Shown here: positions 8,426-20,983 of the stretch, one piece after another
How the letters are laid out: each line of letters starts with the position of its first letter
Numbering within the stretch: position 1 is the first letter of the stretch
Assembly (NCBI GenBank): GCA_014896235.1
Contig: JADBKU010000006.1
Coordinates: 96,774 to 160,773 of the forward strand
Length of the DNA: 64,000 nucleotides
Reading direction: 5' to 3'
Origin: a bacterium
GTDB lineage: Bacteria > Desulfobacterota > Binatia > Binatales > Binataceae
Program-made: the position numbers and the translations under genes
Notes under the pieces: model-generated
What the model was told of the DNA's origin: nothing
Seen by the model: only the letters and a program-made list of their open reading frames with translations
The model's database searches: none

Positions 8426-11178
8426 GCGGATGGCGCCTTTTCCGCGACTAGATTCGGATCGGCGTCAAGCTGTTCGAGCAGTTCGGCGCGCAACGTACGC
8501 ATCCGCTCCAAGTCGACGATTTTCCGCCCCTCGCGGTCGCTGACGAAGAAAACGTCGATCGCCTGATCGGCGTTGGTGGAGATGCGCGCGAGATGAATGA
8601 CGAGGCCAAGGCGGAAAAGCGTATGCGTGATCGCGAAGAGCAGGCCGACGCGATCCTGGGTGAAAACGTCGACCACGGTGAACTCTTCCGAGCTGCGGTT
8701 GTCGATCGTGACCTCGGTCGCGAACCGGCGGGTGAAGCGCTTGCCGCCGAATCGCGACCGCCGCGATTCCGCGACCAGTTCGGCGACGTCGCGCTCGCCG
8801 CTGAGAACCCGCTCCAGATCGCGTTCGACGCGCACCCAGCGGTCTTCGTCCATCGCGATCGCGCCGCCGGTTCCGATATGGGAAACCCGAAATACGTCAA
8901 GCGCGACGCCGTCCGCGCGCGTGGTAATCCGCGCCGAAAGAATATTGAGATTGTTCGCCGTAAGCGCGCCGGCGATCATCGCGAACAAGCCCGGCACGTC
9001 GCGCGTGACCACGATGAATTCGCTGAATTCAAGATCGGGAAAATGCCGATGCCGGCAGACCAGCGGTCGTTCGGCGATCGCGCGCATCAGCTCGAAATGC
9101 AGCTTGATGTCGCTTTCCGGAACCGTGAGGAAATACCGATCCGGCATCAATTCAAGAAATTCGGCGATTGCCGCCTCCGGCGCGTTCGCGCCGGCCAGCC
9201 TCTCCCGCACTTCGGCTTTGACGTGGGCGAGGCGGCGCGCCGGATCGACGGCCTCGCGGCCGCCCTGTTCGAGCGTCTTCAGCGCGCGCATGTAAAGCTC
9301 GCTCAAGAGCATGTCGCGCCAGTTGTTGTAAACTTTGGGCGCAACCGCGCGCATATCCGCAAACGTCATCAGGTAAAGCGCCTTCAGCCGATCGATCGAA
9401 CCGACTTCGCGCACGAAATCCTCGACGGTTCCCGGATCGTCGATATCGCCCTTCTGCGCGACCTGCGACATCGTAAGGTGCTCCCGAACCAGGAAAATGA
9501 CGAGGTCGGTTTCTTCGTCGTCCAGCCCCATCCGCGCACATACGTCCACCGCCAGTTGCGCGCCGCGCTCGTGATGGTCGTGGCCATGGCCCTTGCCGAT
9601 GTCGTGAAGCAGCAGCGCGAGGAACACCAGCGGCAGGCTGCCGTACTCGCGCGCCACCTCGGTCAGCAACGGATTGGCGTCCTTGAATTCGCCCGCGCGC
9701 AAACGCTCGAGTTCGCGCACCGCCGCCAGCGAATGACGGTCAACCGTGTAGATGTGATAAAGGTCGTGCAGCACCCGCGCATAGAGATTGCCGAATTCCG
9801 GAATCACGGCGCCCAGCACGCCTGCGCGATGCATCGCTTCGAGGGTTTCGGCGACGCGCTGGCGTCCGCTCAAGATTCCCATCAGCGCCATTCCGGTGCG
9901 CGGATCGCTGCGCATCGCGTCATCGATCAGCCCGAGATTATCGCGAACCATCTGATAGGCGCTGCCCGAAAGCTCGACCTCGTGCGCCTGGCAGTCGGCG
10001 AAGATCGTGATCAGGTTGAGCGGCGCGCGCCTGAAAAAATCCGCCGAGGTCAGGCCGATCACCTTCCCCTGGATCGCCACGCCGGGCCGGATTTGCCGCG
10101 CTGGACTGCGGCGCAGGAAACGCGCCGGCGTCATGTCCTCGGTCACGCGCGCGATGAGCCCTTCGGCGAACAACAGAATCGTGCTCGCCTGCTGATAATA
10201 AGCGCGCATCAGGTTCGCGCTCGCCGGCGCGCCGTCCACGGCCTCGAATCCCATCAGCGGCGCAATCCGCTCCTGAAGCTCGAACGTGAGCTGATCGGTA
10301 TGGCGGCCGGTCAGGAAATGGAGGAAGTTGCGGACGCGCAGCAGAAAATCCTGCGCCGCGGCGACGTTGTCGTATTCCTTTTCGGTGATGACGGCTTTCT
10401 GCACCAACTCTTCCAGGCGGTGGACCTTGTATTTGACCTTCGCCAGCCACAGCGCCGTATGCAAATCGCGCAGACCGCCCTCGCCTTCTTTGATCTGCGG
10501 CTCAAGCAGATAGATTGAATCGCCGTACTGCTTATGCCGCTTACGGCTTTCGTCGAGCTTGGCGTCGAAAAAAGCCCGCTGGTCGCGATTTAGAACGTCG
10601 CTTTCCAGCGCTTTCGCGAACTGCGCGTATAGTTTTTCGTCGCCCGCCAACAGGCGCGCGTCAAGAATCGCGGTCTTTTCCTTCAGATCCGCGGCCGCCA
10701 TCTTCACGCATTCCGCGATGCCTCTGACCGAATAGCCGATCGTAACGCCGGCGTCCCACAAGGCGTGCAGAATGCGTTCGGTCACCACCTCCACGTAGGG
10801 GCCAGGTTTGTACTCGTGCAGAAACAGCAGATCGATGTCGGAATAGGGATTCAATTCGAGCCGGCCGTAACCTCCGCGCGCGACGATCGCGACGCGTTGA
10901 TTCAGGCGGGCGAAGCGATGGCCATGCTCCTCGTCGGCGTAGCGATAGAGCGCGCGCATCAGATCGTCCACGACAGCGGTGAACGCGCGCACGATCTCGA
11001 TTCCGCCGGCGCCCGCGAGCTGGCGTTCGCGGAGCGCCGCGCGCGCCGCCTCCAGATGGAGCCGCGCGATCGCGCCGGGCTCCTTCGTGCGCTCCATTTC
11101 GGCGATCAGCGCCGCCTCGTCGCGCACGATCGGCGGCTGAACGCCCGCTTGATTCGATTCGATGACGCCGCCGCTCAC
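8422..11178 (-). CDS. glnD: Bifunctional PII uridylyltransferase/uridylyl-removing enzyme GlnD
   Basis: GlnD is the nitrogen sensor that adds UMP to PII when glutamine is low and removes it when glutamine is high. At 918 residues it is full length. The nucleotidyltransferase motif GGYGRLELNPYSDIDLL is at 102-118. The HD hydrolase domain carries LLLHDIGKGHGHDHHERGA near the middle. Two ACT domains close the protein (IVVTRDVPGLFAMIAGAL and VVDVFTQDRVGLLFAITH) and bind glutamine. All key residues are present. It overlaps the amidase stop and the xerD start by 4 nt each. No PII gene is in the window. Confidence 0.96.
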   Translation of the reverse strand: MSGGVIESNQAGVQPPIVRDEAALIAEMERTKEPGAIARLHLEAARAALRERQLAGAGGIEIVRAFTAVVDDLMRALYRYADEEHGHRFARLNQRVAIVARGGYGRLELNPYSDIDLLFLHEYKPGPYVEVVTERILHALWDAGVTIGYSVRGIAECVKMAAADLKEKTAILDARLLAGDEKLYAQFAKALESDVLNRDQRAFFDAKLDESRKRHKQYGDSIYLLEPQIKEGEGGLRDLHTALWLAKVKYKVHRLEELVQKAVITEKEYDNVAAAQDFLLRVRNFLHFLTGRHTDQLTFELQERIAPLMGFEAVDGAPASANLMRAYYQQASTILLFAEGLIARVTEDMTPARFLRRSPARQIRPGVAIQGKVIGLTSADFFRRAPLNLITIFADCQAHEVELSGSAYQMVRDNLGLIDDAMRSDPRTGMALMGILSGRQRVAETLEAMHRAGVLGAVIPEFGNLYARVLHDLYHIYTVDRHSLAAVRELERLRAGEFKDANPLLTEVAREYGSLPLVFLALLLHDIGKGHGHDHHERGAQLAVDVCARMGLDDEETDLVIFLVREHLTMSQVAQKGDIDDPGTVEDFVREVGSIDRLKALYLMTFADMRAVAPKVYNNWRDMLLSELYMRALKTLEQGGREAVDPARRLAHVKAEVRERLAGANAPEAAIAEFLELMPDRYFLTVPESDIKLHFELMRAIAERPLVCRHRHFPDLEFSEFIVVTRDVPGLFAMIAGALTANNLNILSARITTRADGVALDVFRVSHIGTGGAIAMDEDRWVRVERDLERVLSGERDVAELVAESRRSRFGGKRFTRRFATEVTIDNRSSEEFTVVDVFTQDRVGLLFAITHTLFRLGLVIHLARISTNADQAIDVFFVSDREGRKIVDLERMRTLRAELLEQLDADPNLVAEKAPSA

Positions 11179-12432
11179 AGATTTCCGATCGCCGCGTCGG
11201 CGTTAAAATAATGGGCTACCGCCTGCGCGATTCCATCCGCGATCGCCTGCTGATATGCGGGCGATTGCAGCAGCCGCGCTTCCGACGGATTGGAGAGAAA
11301 GCCGCATTCCACCAGGACCGATGGCATCAACGCTCCCACGAGCACATAAAATGGCCCCTGTTTGGCCCCCAATTCGTTCACCCTGATTCCCGTCTCGGCC
11401 GCGGCGTCCGCGACGGTCGCCGCCTCGATCATGCGCGCCAGCGACGCCGACTCGTTAGCCTTATACTGCTGGCGCAAATCGGTCAGGATGTAGTGTAAAT
11501 CGGGGCCACCCGGCGCGCTATAGCCGCCCGCGATGCCGTTTTCCATCCGCGCCAATCGAATCGTCGCCCGGTCGGTCGTATTGTTCAGATAATAAGTTTC
11601 AATTCCCGTAGTCGCAGCGTCCGGACTCGAATTGAGATGGATCGATACGAACAAATCCGCGCCCGCCGCATTCGCAATCCGCGTGCGTTCGTCAAGGGGA
11701 ATGAACGCATCGGCGCTCCGCGTCAGGCGCGCATCGACGCCGCGCGCGACGAGCGCGGACCGCAATCTCAGCGCTATTTGCAATGCGATGTCTTTTTCCT
11801 CGACGCCGCTGGCTGACTCCGTACCCGGATCGCGGCCGCCGTGACCGGGATCGATCATCACGATCGGCCGCCGGTCCGCTGGAGCAGCCTGGACGACGCG
11901 ATCGTTTGACGGCGTCGGATGCGCGGCCGACGCCAATTCCGCGCCGCGCGGCGGATGCAAACGCGGCTGCGCGCTTCGCCGGGGCGCGAACGATTCGCTT
12001 CGCGCCGCAGCCAGCAGCGGCGCCGCCAGATTGGAAACCGCTCCCGCGGGCGCGACGCGCAACGTCAACTGGCGCGGCGTCCGGACAACGGCGTAATCGG
12101 CCCGGCCGATCACTCCGACCACGATCCGGGCTGCGCCTCCGCCGCCGTCGATCACCGTAACACTCGCGACCGGAGACGCCTCGCGTCCAGCAAACGGGCG
12201 CGCGCCGATCCGCATCCGCGTATCGCTCAGGTCGATCCACAATTCCTGGCGATGCGTGCTGACTCGCCATCGAAGTCCGCGCCCGCGTATCGCGAAGCGC
12301 ATTTCGACCACCGGCCCATCCTTGTCGATCGCAGCGCCGACGATCGTCGCCGCCAGCGCCGCACGCCCGGCGCCGAGCGTCAACAAGAGCAGGCAAAACG
12401 CCGCGATCACCTGCGCGACCGCCGCCGCGCCG

Positions 12433-12452
<20 letters not shown>
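11175..12452 (-). CDS. amiC: N-acetylmuramoyl-L-alanine amidase (AmiC-like)
   Basis: This periplasmic peptidoglycan amidase splits daughter cells by cutting between MurNAc and L-Ala. It has 425 residues. Residues 1-35 form a signal peptide (hydrophobic AAFCLLLLTLGAGRAALA). An AMIN targeting domain follows to about 140, then a proline/serine linker. The Amidase_3 domain shows the zinc ligands His (IDPGHGGRDPG), Glu (VEEKDIALQIAL) and His (LFVSIHLNSS), and the catalytic Glu (VECGFLSNPSEA). The ATG at 12452 lies inside the 3' end of mutS, an overlap of 20 nt, and its stop overlaps glnD. Confidence 0.94.
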
Positions 12453-14554
<2,102 letters not shown>

Positions 14555-14583
<29 letters not shown>

Positions 14584-14887
14584 GCAGGTCGAACGCGGGG
14601 AAAGTCATGGCCGGGTGATTCTGCGTGGGAAACATGTCGGCGAAATGCGGGATATGATCGAGCGGAGGATCGCCAACGTCGCTCGCCGCGCCGCAGCCAC
14701 CCAACCCGAACGCAAACTCGTCTCCTCCGAATTCCGCGACGGAACGCTCGAGGTGCGTACGACCTCCCAAAAGCTGGCGCATCGAATCGCGCGCGAGCTT
14801 TGCAAGGCCTTCGGCGGCAAAGCCGCTTACGCCTGGTCCGACGACGGCGCGCTCGACGTCGTCTGGACGCGAGCCGCCGCGCGCTGA
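14555..14887 (+). CDS. BCAM0308-like zinc-ribbon protein, N-terminally truncated
   Basis: The reading frame from GTG 14555 encodes 110 residues beginning VRFTVCPACKQ and ending TTSQKLAHRIARELCKAFGG then DVVWTR. As I remember the family, this matches the second CxxC knuckle and C-terminal alpha/beta part of BCAM0308-type proteins, small zinc-ribbon proteins resembling archaeal Nmd3 N-termini. The usual first ~45 residues with another CxxC are missing. The frame runs further left only as the antisense of mutS, so the real 5' part seems lost. It overlaps the truncated mutS by 29 nt, head-to-head. Its function is unknown even when intact. Confidence 0.55.
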
Positions 14888-14903
14888 CCCGCCGCCGTCC
14901 CGC

Positions 14904-17501
14904 ATGAACGTGAGTCCGCTTCAAGCCGCTTATCAGCGGCCGGACGCAGAATCCCTTCGCCAAGCCGGCCTTAGCGAAGCCGAGGCCGCGAGGCGCCTGG
15001 CGGCGGACGGGCCGAACGAATTGCCGCATCCGCCGCGGCGCGGATGGGGCGCGATCGCCTTCGGCGTCGCCCGCGAACCGATGTTCCAACTGCTGGCCGC
15101 CGCGACCGCGATCTATTTCGCCCTCGGCGATTTCGCGGAAGCGATGCTGCTGGCTGGTTCAGCGGTTATGATGGCCGCGATCGCGTCGGTCCAGGAATTT
15201 CGCGCCGAGCGGGCATTGGAGGCATTGCGCGATCTTAGCAGTCCGCGCGCCTTGGCGATCCGTTCCGGCGAACGGCGGCGCATCTCCGGGCGCGAGGTCG
15301 TGCGTGGCGATTTGATCGTTCTCGCGGAAGGCGATCGCGTACCCGCGGACGCGCTGCTGCTCGCCGCCAACGATCTCGAAGTCGACGAATCGCTGCTGAC
15401 CGGCGAATCGATTCCCGTCGCCAAGCGCGCCGCGGCGGGTTCCCAATCGGCAGTTGAGCCTGAAGACGGTTCGGCGCGGGTATATGCCGGCGCGGTCGTC
15501 ATTCGCGGCCAGGGCCTTGGCCGCGTTTTCGCCATCGGCGCCGCCACCGAAATCGGCAAGATCGGAAAATCGCTCGGCGAGATTGCGGAAGAGCCCAGTC
15601 CGTTGGCGATGCGCACTGGCCGCCTGGTGCGGCTGCTCGCGATGATCGGAATCGGCCTGAGTGTGATCGCGATTCTGCTTTATGGCCTCACGCGGGGTTC
15701 GTGGATTCAGGCGGCGCTCGCCGGAGTCACGCTGGCGATGTCGCTCTTGCCGGAAGAATTCCCGCTGGTGCTGATGATCTTCCTGGCGATGGGCGCGCGG
15801 CGAATCGCCCGCGCGAACGTGCTCACCCGCCGCTCCGCGGCGATCGAAAGCCTAGGCGCAGCGACCGTTCTCTGCACCGACAAAACCGGCACGCTGACGC
15901 TCAATCGGATGGCGCTCGCGGCGCTCGCGATCGATGGCGAAATCGTCAGGGTCGCCGAAGGCGTCGCATTAAGCGCGCAATATCGCGAATTGCTCGAATG
16001 GGCCCGGCTCGCGAGCGAATCCAATCCGACCGATGCAATGGAGCAGGCCTTGGCGGCGGCCGCGCGGCTCCATCCGCCCGTCTCCGGCCCGCTGCCGACG
16101 GCCGACTCCCCCGTCCATGAATACGGACTCAGCGGTGAACTCCCGGCAATGACGCATGCGTGGCCGGCCGGCGACGATCTTTATCTCGTCGCTGTGAAAG
16201 GAGCACCCGAAACGGTCGCCGCGCTCTGCCGCGTCGAAGGTCAAATGCGCGATGAAATTCTCGCCTCCGCCGAGCGGATGGCCGGCGAAGGGATGCGGGT
16301 GTTGGGCGTGGCCCGCGCCGAGCATCGCGGTTGCGCATGGCCCGAAACCCCGCATGGATTTGAATTCGCCTTTGCCGGACTGATCGGCTTCGCCGACCCG
16401 CTGCGGCCGTCCGCGCGCGACGCCGTGCGCGAATGCCGCGAGGCGGGAATTCGCGTGGTGATGGTCACCGGCGACTATCCGGCGACCGCGCGCGCGATCG
16501 CGCGCCAGGCCGGAATCGACGCCGCAACGCGCGTCGTCACCGGCGCCGAACTTGCCGCCATGAACGATGCGGAATTGCGCGCCGCCGCCGCCGAAACTTC
16601 GGTCTTCGCGCGAATTCGCCCGGAACAGAAACTGAGTATCGTCAGAGCGCTCAAAGCCAACGGCGAAATCGTCGCGATGACGGGCGACGGCGTCAACGAC
16701 GCACCCGCGCTCCGCGCCGCGCATATCGGCATCGCGATGGGCGGACGCGGCGCGGACGTGGCGCGCGAAGCGGCGGCGCTGGTCCTGCTCGATGACGACT
16801 TCAGCTCGATCGTCAAAGCCATACAGCTCGGCCGCAGAATTAACGACAATCTGCGCAAAGCCATGGGCTACCTGCTCGCGGCGCATGTGCCGATCGCCGG
16901 ACTTTCCCTGTTGCCGCTCTTCGGCGAATGGCCGCTCGCGCTGCTGCCCGCGCATATCGCCTTCCTGCAACTGGTAATCGACCCGGTTTCATCGATCGCT
17001 TTCGAAGCGGAGCCGGAGGAAGCGGGCGCGATGCGCCGGCCGCCGCGCGCGGCGAACGCCCCGCTCTTCTCAGCCGGGATGGCCGCGTGGAGCATTTTCC
17101 ACGGCGCCTCCGTGATGGCCCCGGCGGCGGCGATTTATTTTGGCGCGCTCTTGCAGGGCGTTTCCGCCGATGCGGCGCGGGCGGCCGCGTTCGCGGCGCT
17201 GGTCGCGGGAAATCTCGGACTGGTTCTTGCCGATCGGTCGTCGCGCGGCGATCTTCGCGCGGCGTTCGGCCGGCAAAACACGCCGCTATGGATGATCATC
17301 GCCGCGGCCTCGGCGCTGCTGGCGCTCACGCTGCTGATTGCTCCGGTTCGGCGTCTGTTCCGCTTCGCGCCGCCCTCAGCGGGATTGCTGGCCGCCGCGC
17401 TAATTGCGCCGCCCGTGCTCGCGATCGGCGCCGCGTCTTTGAAGGGATTTGTCGCCGCCCTTGCGATGCGCCGCGCGGCGAGAGCGCAGCGCGCGGATTA
17501 G
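14904..17501 (+). CDS. Cation-translocating P-type ATPase (P2-like)
   Basis: This 865-residue ATP-driven cation pump has an N-terminal cation ATPase domain (AGLSEAEAARRL), the actuator loop LLTGESIPV near residue 165, the phosphorylated Asp in CTDKTGTLT near 326, and the hinge TGDGVNDAPAL near 592. About ten membrane helices are visible. The M4 motif reads PEEFPLVL rather than the PEGLP of calcium pumps, and M6 has IDPVSSIAFEAEPEE, so it belongs to an uncharacterised P2 group and its ion cannot be assigned. The ATG at 14904 follows the zinc-ribbon gene by 16 bp. Its stop overlaps the stop of the converging cyclase gene by 3 nt. Confidence 0.92.
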   Translation: MNVSPLQAAYQRPDAESLRQAGLSEAEAARRLAADGPNELPHPPRRGWGAIAFGVAREPMFQLLAAATAIYFALGDFAEAMLLAGSAVMMAAIASVQEFRAERALEALRDLSSPRALAIRSGERRRISGREVVRGDLIVLAEGDRVPADALLLAANDLEVDESLLTGESIPVAKRAAAGSQSAVEPEDGSARVYAGAVVIRGQGLGRVFAIGAATEIGKIGKSLGEIAEEPSPLAMRTGRLVRLLAMIGIGLSVIAILLYGLTRGSWIQAALAGVTLAMSLLPEEFPLVLMIFLAMGARRIARANVLTRRSAAIESLGAATVLCTDKTGTLTLNRMALAALAIDGEIVRVAEGVALSAQYRELLEWARLASESNPTDAMEQALAAAARLHPPVSGPLPTADSPVHEYGLSGELPAMTHAWPAGDDLYLVAVKGAPETVAALCRVEGQMRDEILASAERMAGEGMRVLGVARAEHRGCAWPETPHGFEFAFAGLIGFADPLRPSARDAVRECREAGIRVVMVTGDYPATARAIARQAGIDAATRVVTGAELAAMNDAELRAAAAETSVFARIRPEQKLSIVRALKANGEIVAMTGDGVNDAPALRAAHIGIAMGGRGADVAREAAALVLLDDDFSSIVKAIQLGRRINDNLRKAMGYLLAAHVPIAGLSLLPLFGEWPLALLPAHIAFLQLVIDPVSSIAFEAEPEEAGAMRRPPRAANAPLFSAGMAAWSIFHGASVMAPAAAIYFGALLQGVSADAARAAAFAALVAGNLGLVLADRSSRGDLRAAFGRQNTPLWMIIAAASALLALTLLIAPVRRLFRFAPPSAGLLAAALIAPPVLAIGAASLKGFVAALAMRRAARAQRAD

Positions 17502-20500
17502 GCCGTCAGCGAATTGATCAGATCGCCCGCCGCGACCACGTCAGGGGTTTCGCCGCCGAGGGCGAAATCGCGATGACGCTTCAGGAGCAATTCGCGCGCG
17601 CCGGAATGATCGCCCCGTTCAGCCAGCCGCCGCGCCAGAGCGGTCGCCGCGCGCAGCTCGAAGATGCGATTGCCGGTCGCCCGCGCCTCGCGGATTACGA
17701 CGGTCAGCGCCCGCTCCAGCGTTTCCCAGTCGGCGCCGGAGAGTCTGAGAATTTCAGCCTCGGCCCACGCCACCGTCGGGCGATCCATCAGCAGTTCGCC
17801 GACCGCCGCGTGCGCGTCCTGAATGGTCTGGCGCGCTTCGTCGAAGCGCCCGCCGAGCGCGCAAGCCCATGCCAGCAGCGCCAGATACCATCCGTAAGGC
17901 AACCGCTGGCCGTTGGCGATCCATCCGGAAATGCCGTGATGGAGCCGCTCGATTCCCGACGCCGGATCGCCGCGCATCGCCAGCGCCCATCCCGCGTAAA
18001 CGTCGAGTCCCGAGGCGAACTGCGTCAGATTGCGCGCGTGGGCGAATTGCGCGGCCTCATGCGCAATCGTATAGACCTGTCCGATATCGTTCGCGAGTTG
18101 ATAGGTCGCGGCCACGTTAACCGAGGAAAACGCGACATTGAACGGCTTGCCCGTCTGCGTCGCCGCTTCGAGCGCCCGCGCGCCCATCGCGCGCGCCTCG
18201 TCGGCGCGCCCGGAAAGCATCAGCGCGACCGCGAGATAGCTCATCGCGAGCGGCCCCGCGTCCAGCGGACGCCGGGCCGAATCGCCGCCCCGGCAATACT
18301 CGACGGCTAACCGCAGATTCCCAATCGCCTCGGCCAGGCGGCCGCGATGCAACAAGGTGGCGCCGAGCGCGTAGTGCGACCAGCACAGCGAAAGCGGCGC
18401 GCCTTCGCCGCGCGCCAGTTCGAGCCGGCGCTCCGCCAGCGACTGCGCGGCCGCCAGTTCGCCGCGGCCCAGATATGTTTGCCAGAGTCCGAGCAGGATT
18501 GAATTTTTGCCGCCGCCGACGCGTTCGCCCAATTCCCGCGCCCGTCGATAAACCTCTTCGACCTCGCGCGACGCGAGACCCTTGGTGGCCGTGTAAACCG
18601 AACCCAGCGCGATCCGCAAACCCATCTCGCGCTGGTCGCGCTCGGGCGACTGCGGCTCGTTGAACAGAACCTGAAGCGCGCGCTCATAATAGCTCGAAGC
18701 TTCGCTCAATGCGCCGCGCGCGGCCGAACGATCGCCGGCGTCGCGCCAGGCGGCGGCTGCGGATTCGGTTTCGCCGGCTTCTTCCAGATGGTAGGCGAGC
18801 GTTTCAGGTTGCGATTCCGCGAGTTGTGGAAATTTCTTGCGCAGGGTTTCCGCGACAGCGCGATGCAAGTCGCGGCGTCGCGATCGCAGCAGCGAATTGT
18901 AAGCGGCGTCGCGAACCAATCCGTGCTTGAACAGGTAGGTCGCGCGCGGCCCCTCGCCGTCCGCGGAAATCAGCCCGGCGGCGACGATTTGATCGAGTGC
19001 GCCGGCCAGCGCGAAGTCGTCCCAGCCGGCGATTTCGCGCAACACGCCGTAGGGAAATTCCCGCCCGATCACGGACGCCACCTGCGCCACTTCCTTTGCC
19101 GCGCCAAGCCAGTCGATGCGCGCCATCAGGGAATCCGCCAGCGTCGCGGGAACGCCGACTGGTTCGCTTCCGCCGCCGCGCTCCGCCATCACCCGCGCAA
19201 GCTCCTCGACGAACAGCGGCACGCCGTCGGTTCGCTGCGCAACGAGTTCGGCCGCACGATCGTCGAAGACGCCGCGCGCCGCCGCACGCGCCATCTCCCG
19301 AGCTTCGCGGCTGTCAAGCTTGCGCACTTCGAGGCGTAAATGATGCGCCGCTGCTGGCCACGGCGCTTCAAAGTCCGGCCGCGCCGTGTAAATCAGCATC
19401 ATCGGCGCGGCCGCGGAACGCTCGAGCACCGCTTGATGGAAATCGAGCGTCGATGGATCGGCCCACTGCACGTCTTCGAGCACCATCACCAGCGGCTGCA
19501 TCTCCGCCAGCGCGAAGACCCATTGCGCAAGCGTCGCGATCAGGCGGCGGCGTTTCTGCTCGGGCGGCGATACCAGCGGCGGATAATGCGCGGGCGCGGG
19601 AAGGTCGAGCATCTCCGCGATCAGCGGTAGCGCTTCCTCGACGCGAAAACCGGCCGCCGCCAGTCCGATTTCAAGCGCGGCGAGCCGCTCTTGCGCCGAA
19701 TCGCGCCCGCCGATGATGAACGAATCGCCCAACAGGTTCATCACCGGAGCGAACGGTTTGTTGGTCTCGAACGGCGAGCAAAAACTCTCGATCCAGGTAT
19801 GCGGCCGCGCGCGCAGGCTCTCGCGGAACTGGCGCACCAGCCGGGATTTGCCGATGCCGGCTTCTCCGCGGATCAGGCAGACCCGGCCGTCGCCGCGTTC
19901 GGCCTGTTCGTACGCCTCGGCGAGAATGCGCAATTCCGCCTCGCGGCCGACGAAAGACGTAAGCGTCTGCGCCGCGTGGAGCCGGCTGCGCACGCCGGTG
20001 ACGCGGATTACGCGATAGACCTCGATGTCGTTCGCTAAGCCCTTGAATTGCTGCGGACCAAGCGGTTCGACCACGAACAGACCGCCAATCAGACGGTTGG
20101 TCGCGCCGGTAATCACCAGGCCATCGACTGGGGCCGCCGCCTGCGCGCGGGCCGCGATGTTCGGCGCTTCGCCCAGCGCTGTGGGCTCGCGGCGTGCGCC
20201 CCGACCTATGTGTCCAACCATCACCGGCCCGGTATCGATACCAGCGCGCACGCGAATGCGCTTGTATTCGGGCAGATCGCGGTTAAGCGCCTTGACCGCC
20301 TCGATCAGCTCGAGTCCCGCCCTCACCGCCCGCTCGGCGTCGTCGCCATGCGCCCGCGGCCAGCCGAAATAGACCACCACGCCGTCGCCCTGATATTGCG
20401 CGACGTAACCGTTGAATCGCCCCATCACCCGGCTTACCGCCTTATGATAAGCCTGTACGATCTCGTGATATTCCTCGGGATCGAGCCGCGTCGTCAGCGC

Positions 20501-20773
20501 TGTCGAACCGACCAAGTCCGCGAACAGAACCGAAATCTGGCGCCGCTCGCCCTCGTAGCCGTCGGCGCTTGCCGGATCCGCGCCGCCCGCCCGCGGCTGT
20601 TCCCCGGCCCTCCGGTCAAGCCGTGCGCCGCATTGGCTGCAAAAACGATCGCCTGGTTCGACTACTGCGCCGCAAGCGCCGCATCCAGACTCCCTCGGCG
20701 CGCCGCATGCGGCGCAATATCGCCCCGCCGTCCGATCGATCCGGCCGCATTCCTTGCATACGCTAGCGGACAC
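17498..20773 (-). CDS. Class III adenylate/guanylate cyclase with AAA ATPase and TPR repeats
   Basis: A large (1091-residue) multidomain signalling protein. Residues ~5-52 form two zinc ribbons (CKECG, CAACG, CGACG, CSQCG). A class III cyclase domain follows (VLFADLVGSTALT with the metal Asp; YQGDGVVVYFG). An AAA/STAND-type ATPase then carries Walker A (GEAGIGKSRLVR) and Walker B (MVLEDVQWADPS). The C-terminal half is helical TPR-like sequence. The GTG at 20773 was chosen because GGGGAGGGGGA precedes it; an upstream TTG (20830) would add 19 unlikely residues. Such proteins are usually orphan sensors. The ligand and the nucleotide preference cannot be read. It lies divergent from the SDR gene. 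Confidence 0.92.
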   Translation of the reverse strand: MSASVCKECGRIDRTAGRYCAACGAPRESGCGACGAVVEPGDRFCSQCGARLDRRAGEQPRAGGADPASADGYEGERRQISVLFADLVGSTALTTRLDPEEYHEIVQAYHKAVSRVMGRFNGYVAQYQGDGVVVYFGWPRAHGDDAERAVRAGLELIEAVKALNRDLPEYKRIRVRAGIDTGPVMVGHIGRGARREPTALGEAPNIAARAQAAAPVDGLVITGATNRLIGGLFVVEPLGPQQFKGLANDIEVYRVIRVTGVRSRLHAAQTLTSFVGREAELRILAEAYEQAERGDGRVCLIRGEAGIGKSRLVRQFRESLRARPHTWIESFCSPFETNKPFAPVMNLLGDSFIIGGRDSAQERLAALEIGLAAAGFRVEEALPLIAEMLDLPAPAHYPPLVSPPEQKRRRLIATLAQWVFALAEMQPLVMVLEDVQWADPSTLDFHQAVLERSAAAPMMLIYTARPDFEAPWPAAAHHLRLEVRKLDSREAREMARAAARGVFDDRAAELVAQRTDGVPLFVEELARVMAERGGGSEPVGVPATLADSLMARIDWLGAAKEVAQVASVIGREFPYGVLREIAGWDDFALAGALDQIVAAGLISADGEGPRATYLFKHGLVRDAAYNSLLRSRRRDLHRAVAETLRKKFPQLAESQPETLAYHLEEAGETESAAAAWRDAGDRSAARGALSEASSYYERALQVLFNEPQSPERDQREMGLRIALGSVYTATKGLASREVEEVYRRARELGERVGGGKNSILLGLWQTYLGRGELAAAQSLAERRLELARGEGAPLSLCWSHYALGATLLHRGRLAEAIGNLRLAVEYCRGGDSARRPLDAGPLAMSYLAVALMLSGRADEARAMGARALEAATQTGKPFNVAFSSVNVAATYQLANDIGQVYTIAHEAAQFAHARNLTQFASGLDVYAGWALAMRGDPASGIERLHHGISGWIANGQRLPYGWYLALLAWACALGGRFDEARQTIQDAHAAVGELLMDRPTVAWAEAEILRLSGADWETLERALTVVIREARATGNRIFELRAATALARRLAERGDHSGARELLLKRHRDFALGGETPDVVAAGDLINSLTA

Positions 20774-20983
20774 TCCCCCTCCCCGTGATTTAACGAACGG
20801 AGGAACCTCTCCGCGACTTCCGCGAAACAACTTCGCTGAGACGGATCAATAGCATGCGCGTGCGCACGTTAGCCATTGCCAGCGGGATTTTTTGCTTTGA
20901 TAATGAACTCTTAATCTTCATCATTAAACTCCATTCGTCGCCGATTTTGCTTTTAGCGGAGCGACGGCAAGGAATTGCAGGCA
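20774..20983. promoter_or_regulatory. Divergent intergenic promoter region
   Basis: These 210 bp separate the cyclase gene (minus) from the SDR gene (plus). The middle (about 20878-20950) is clearly AT-rich against its surroundings, with TTTTTTGCTTTGATAATG and TTAATCTTCATCATTAAAC, consistent with promoters firing in both directions. No single -35/-10 pair can be fixed with confidence. The SDR ribosome site AAGGA is near 20969. Confidence 0.4.

Noticed and set aside
8593..10518. 641-codon plus frame inside glnD
   Set aside because: Antisense shadow of glnD with no recognisable domain.
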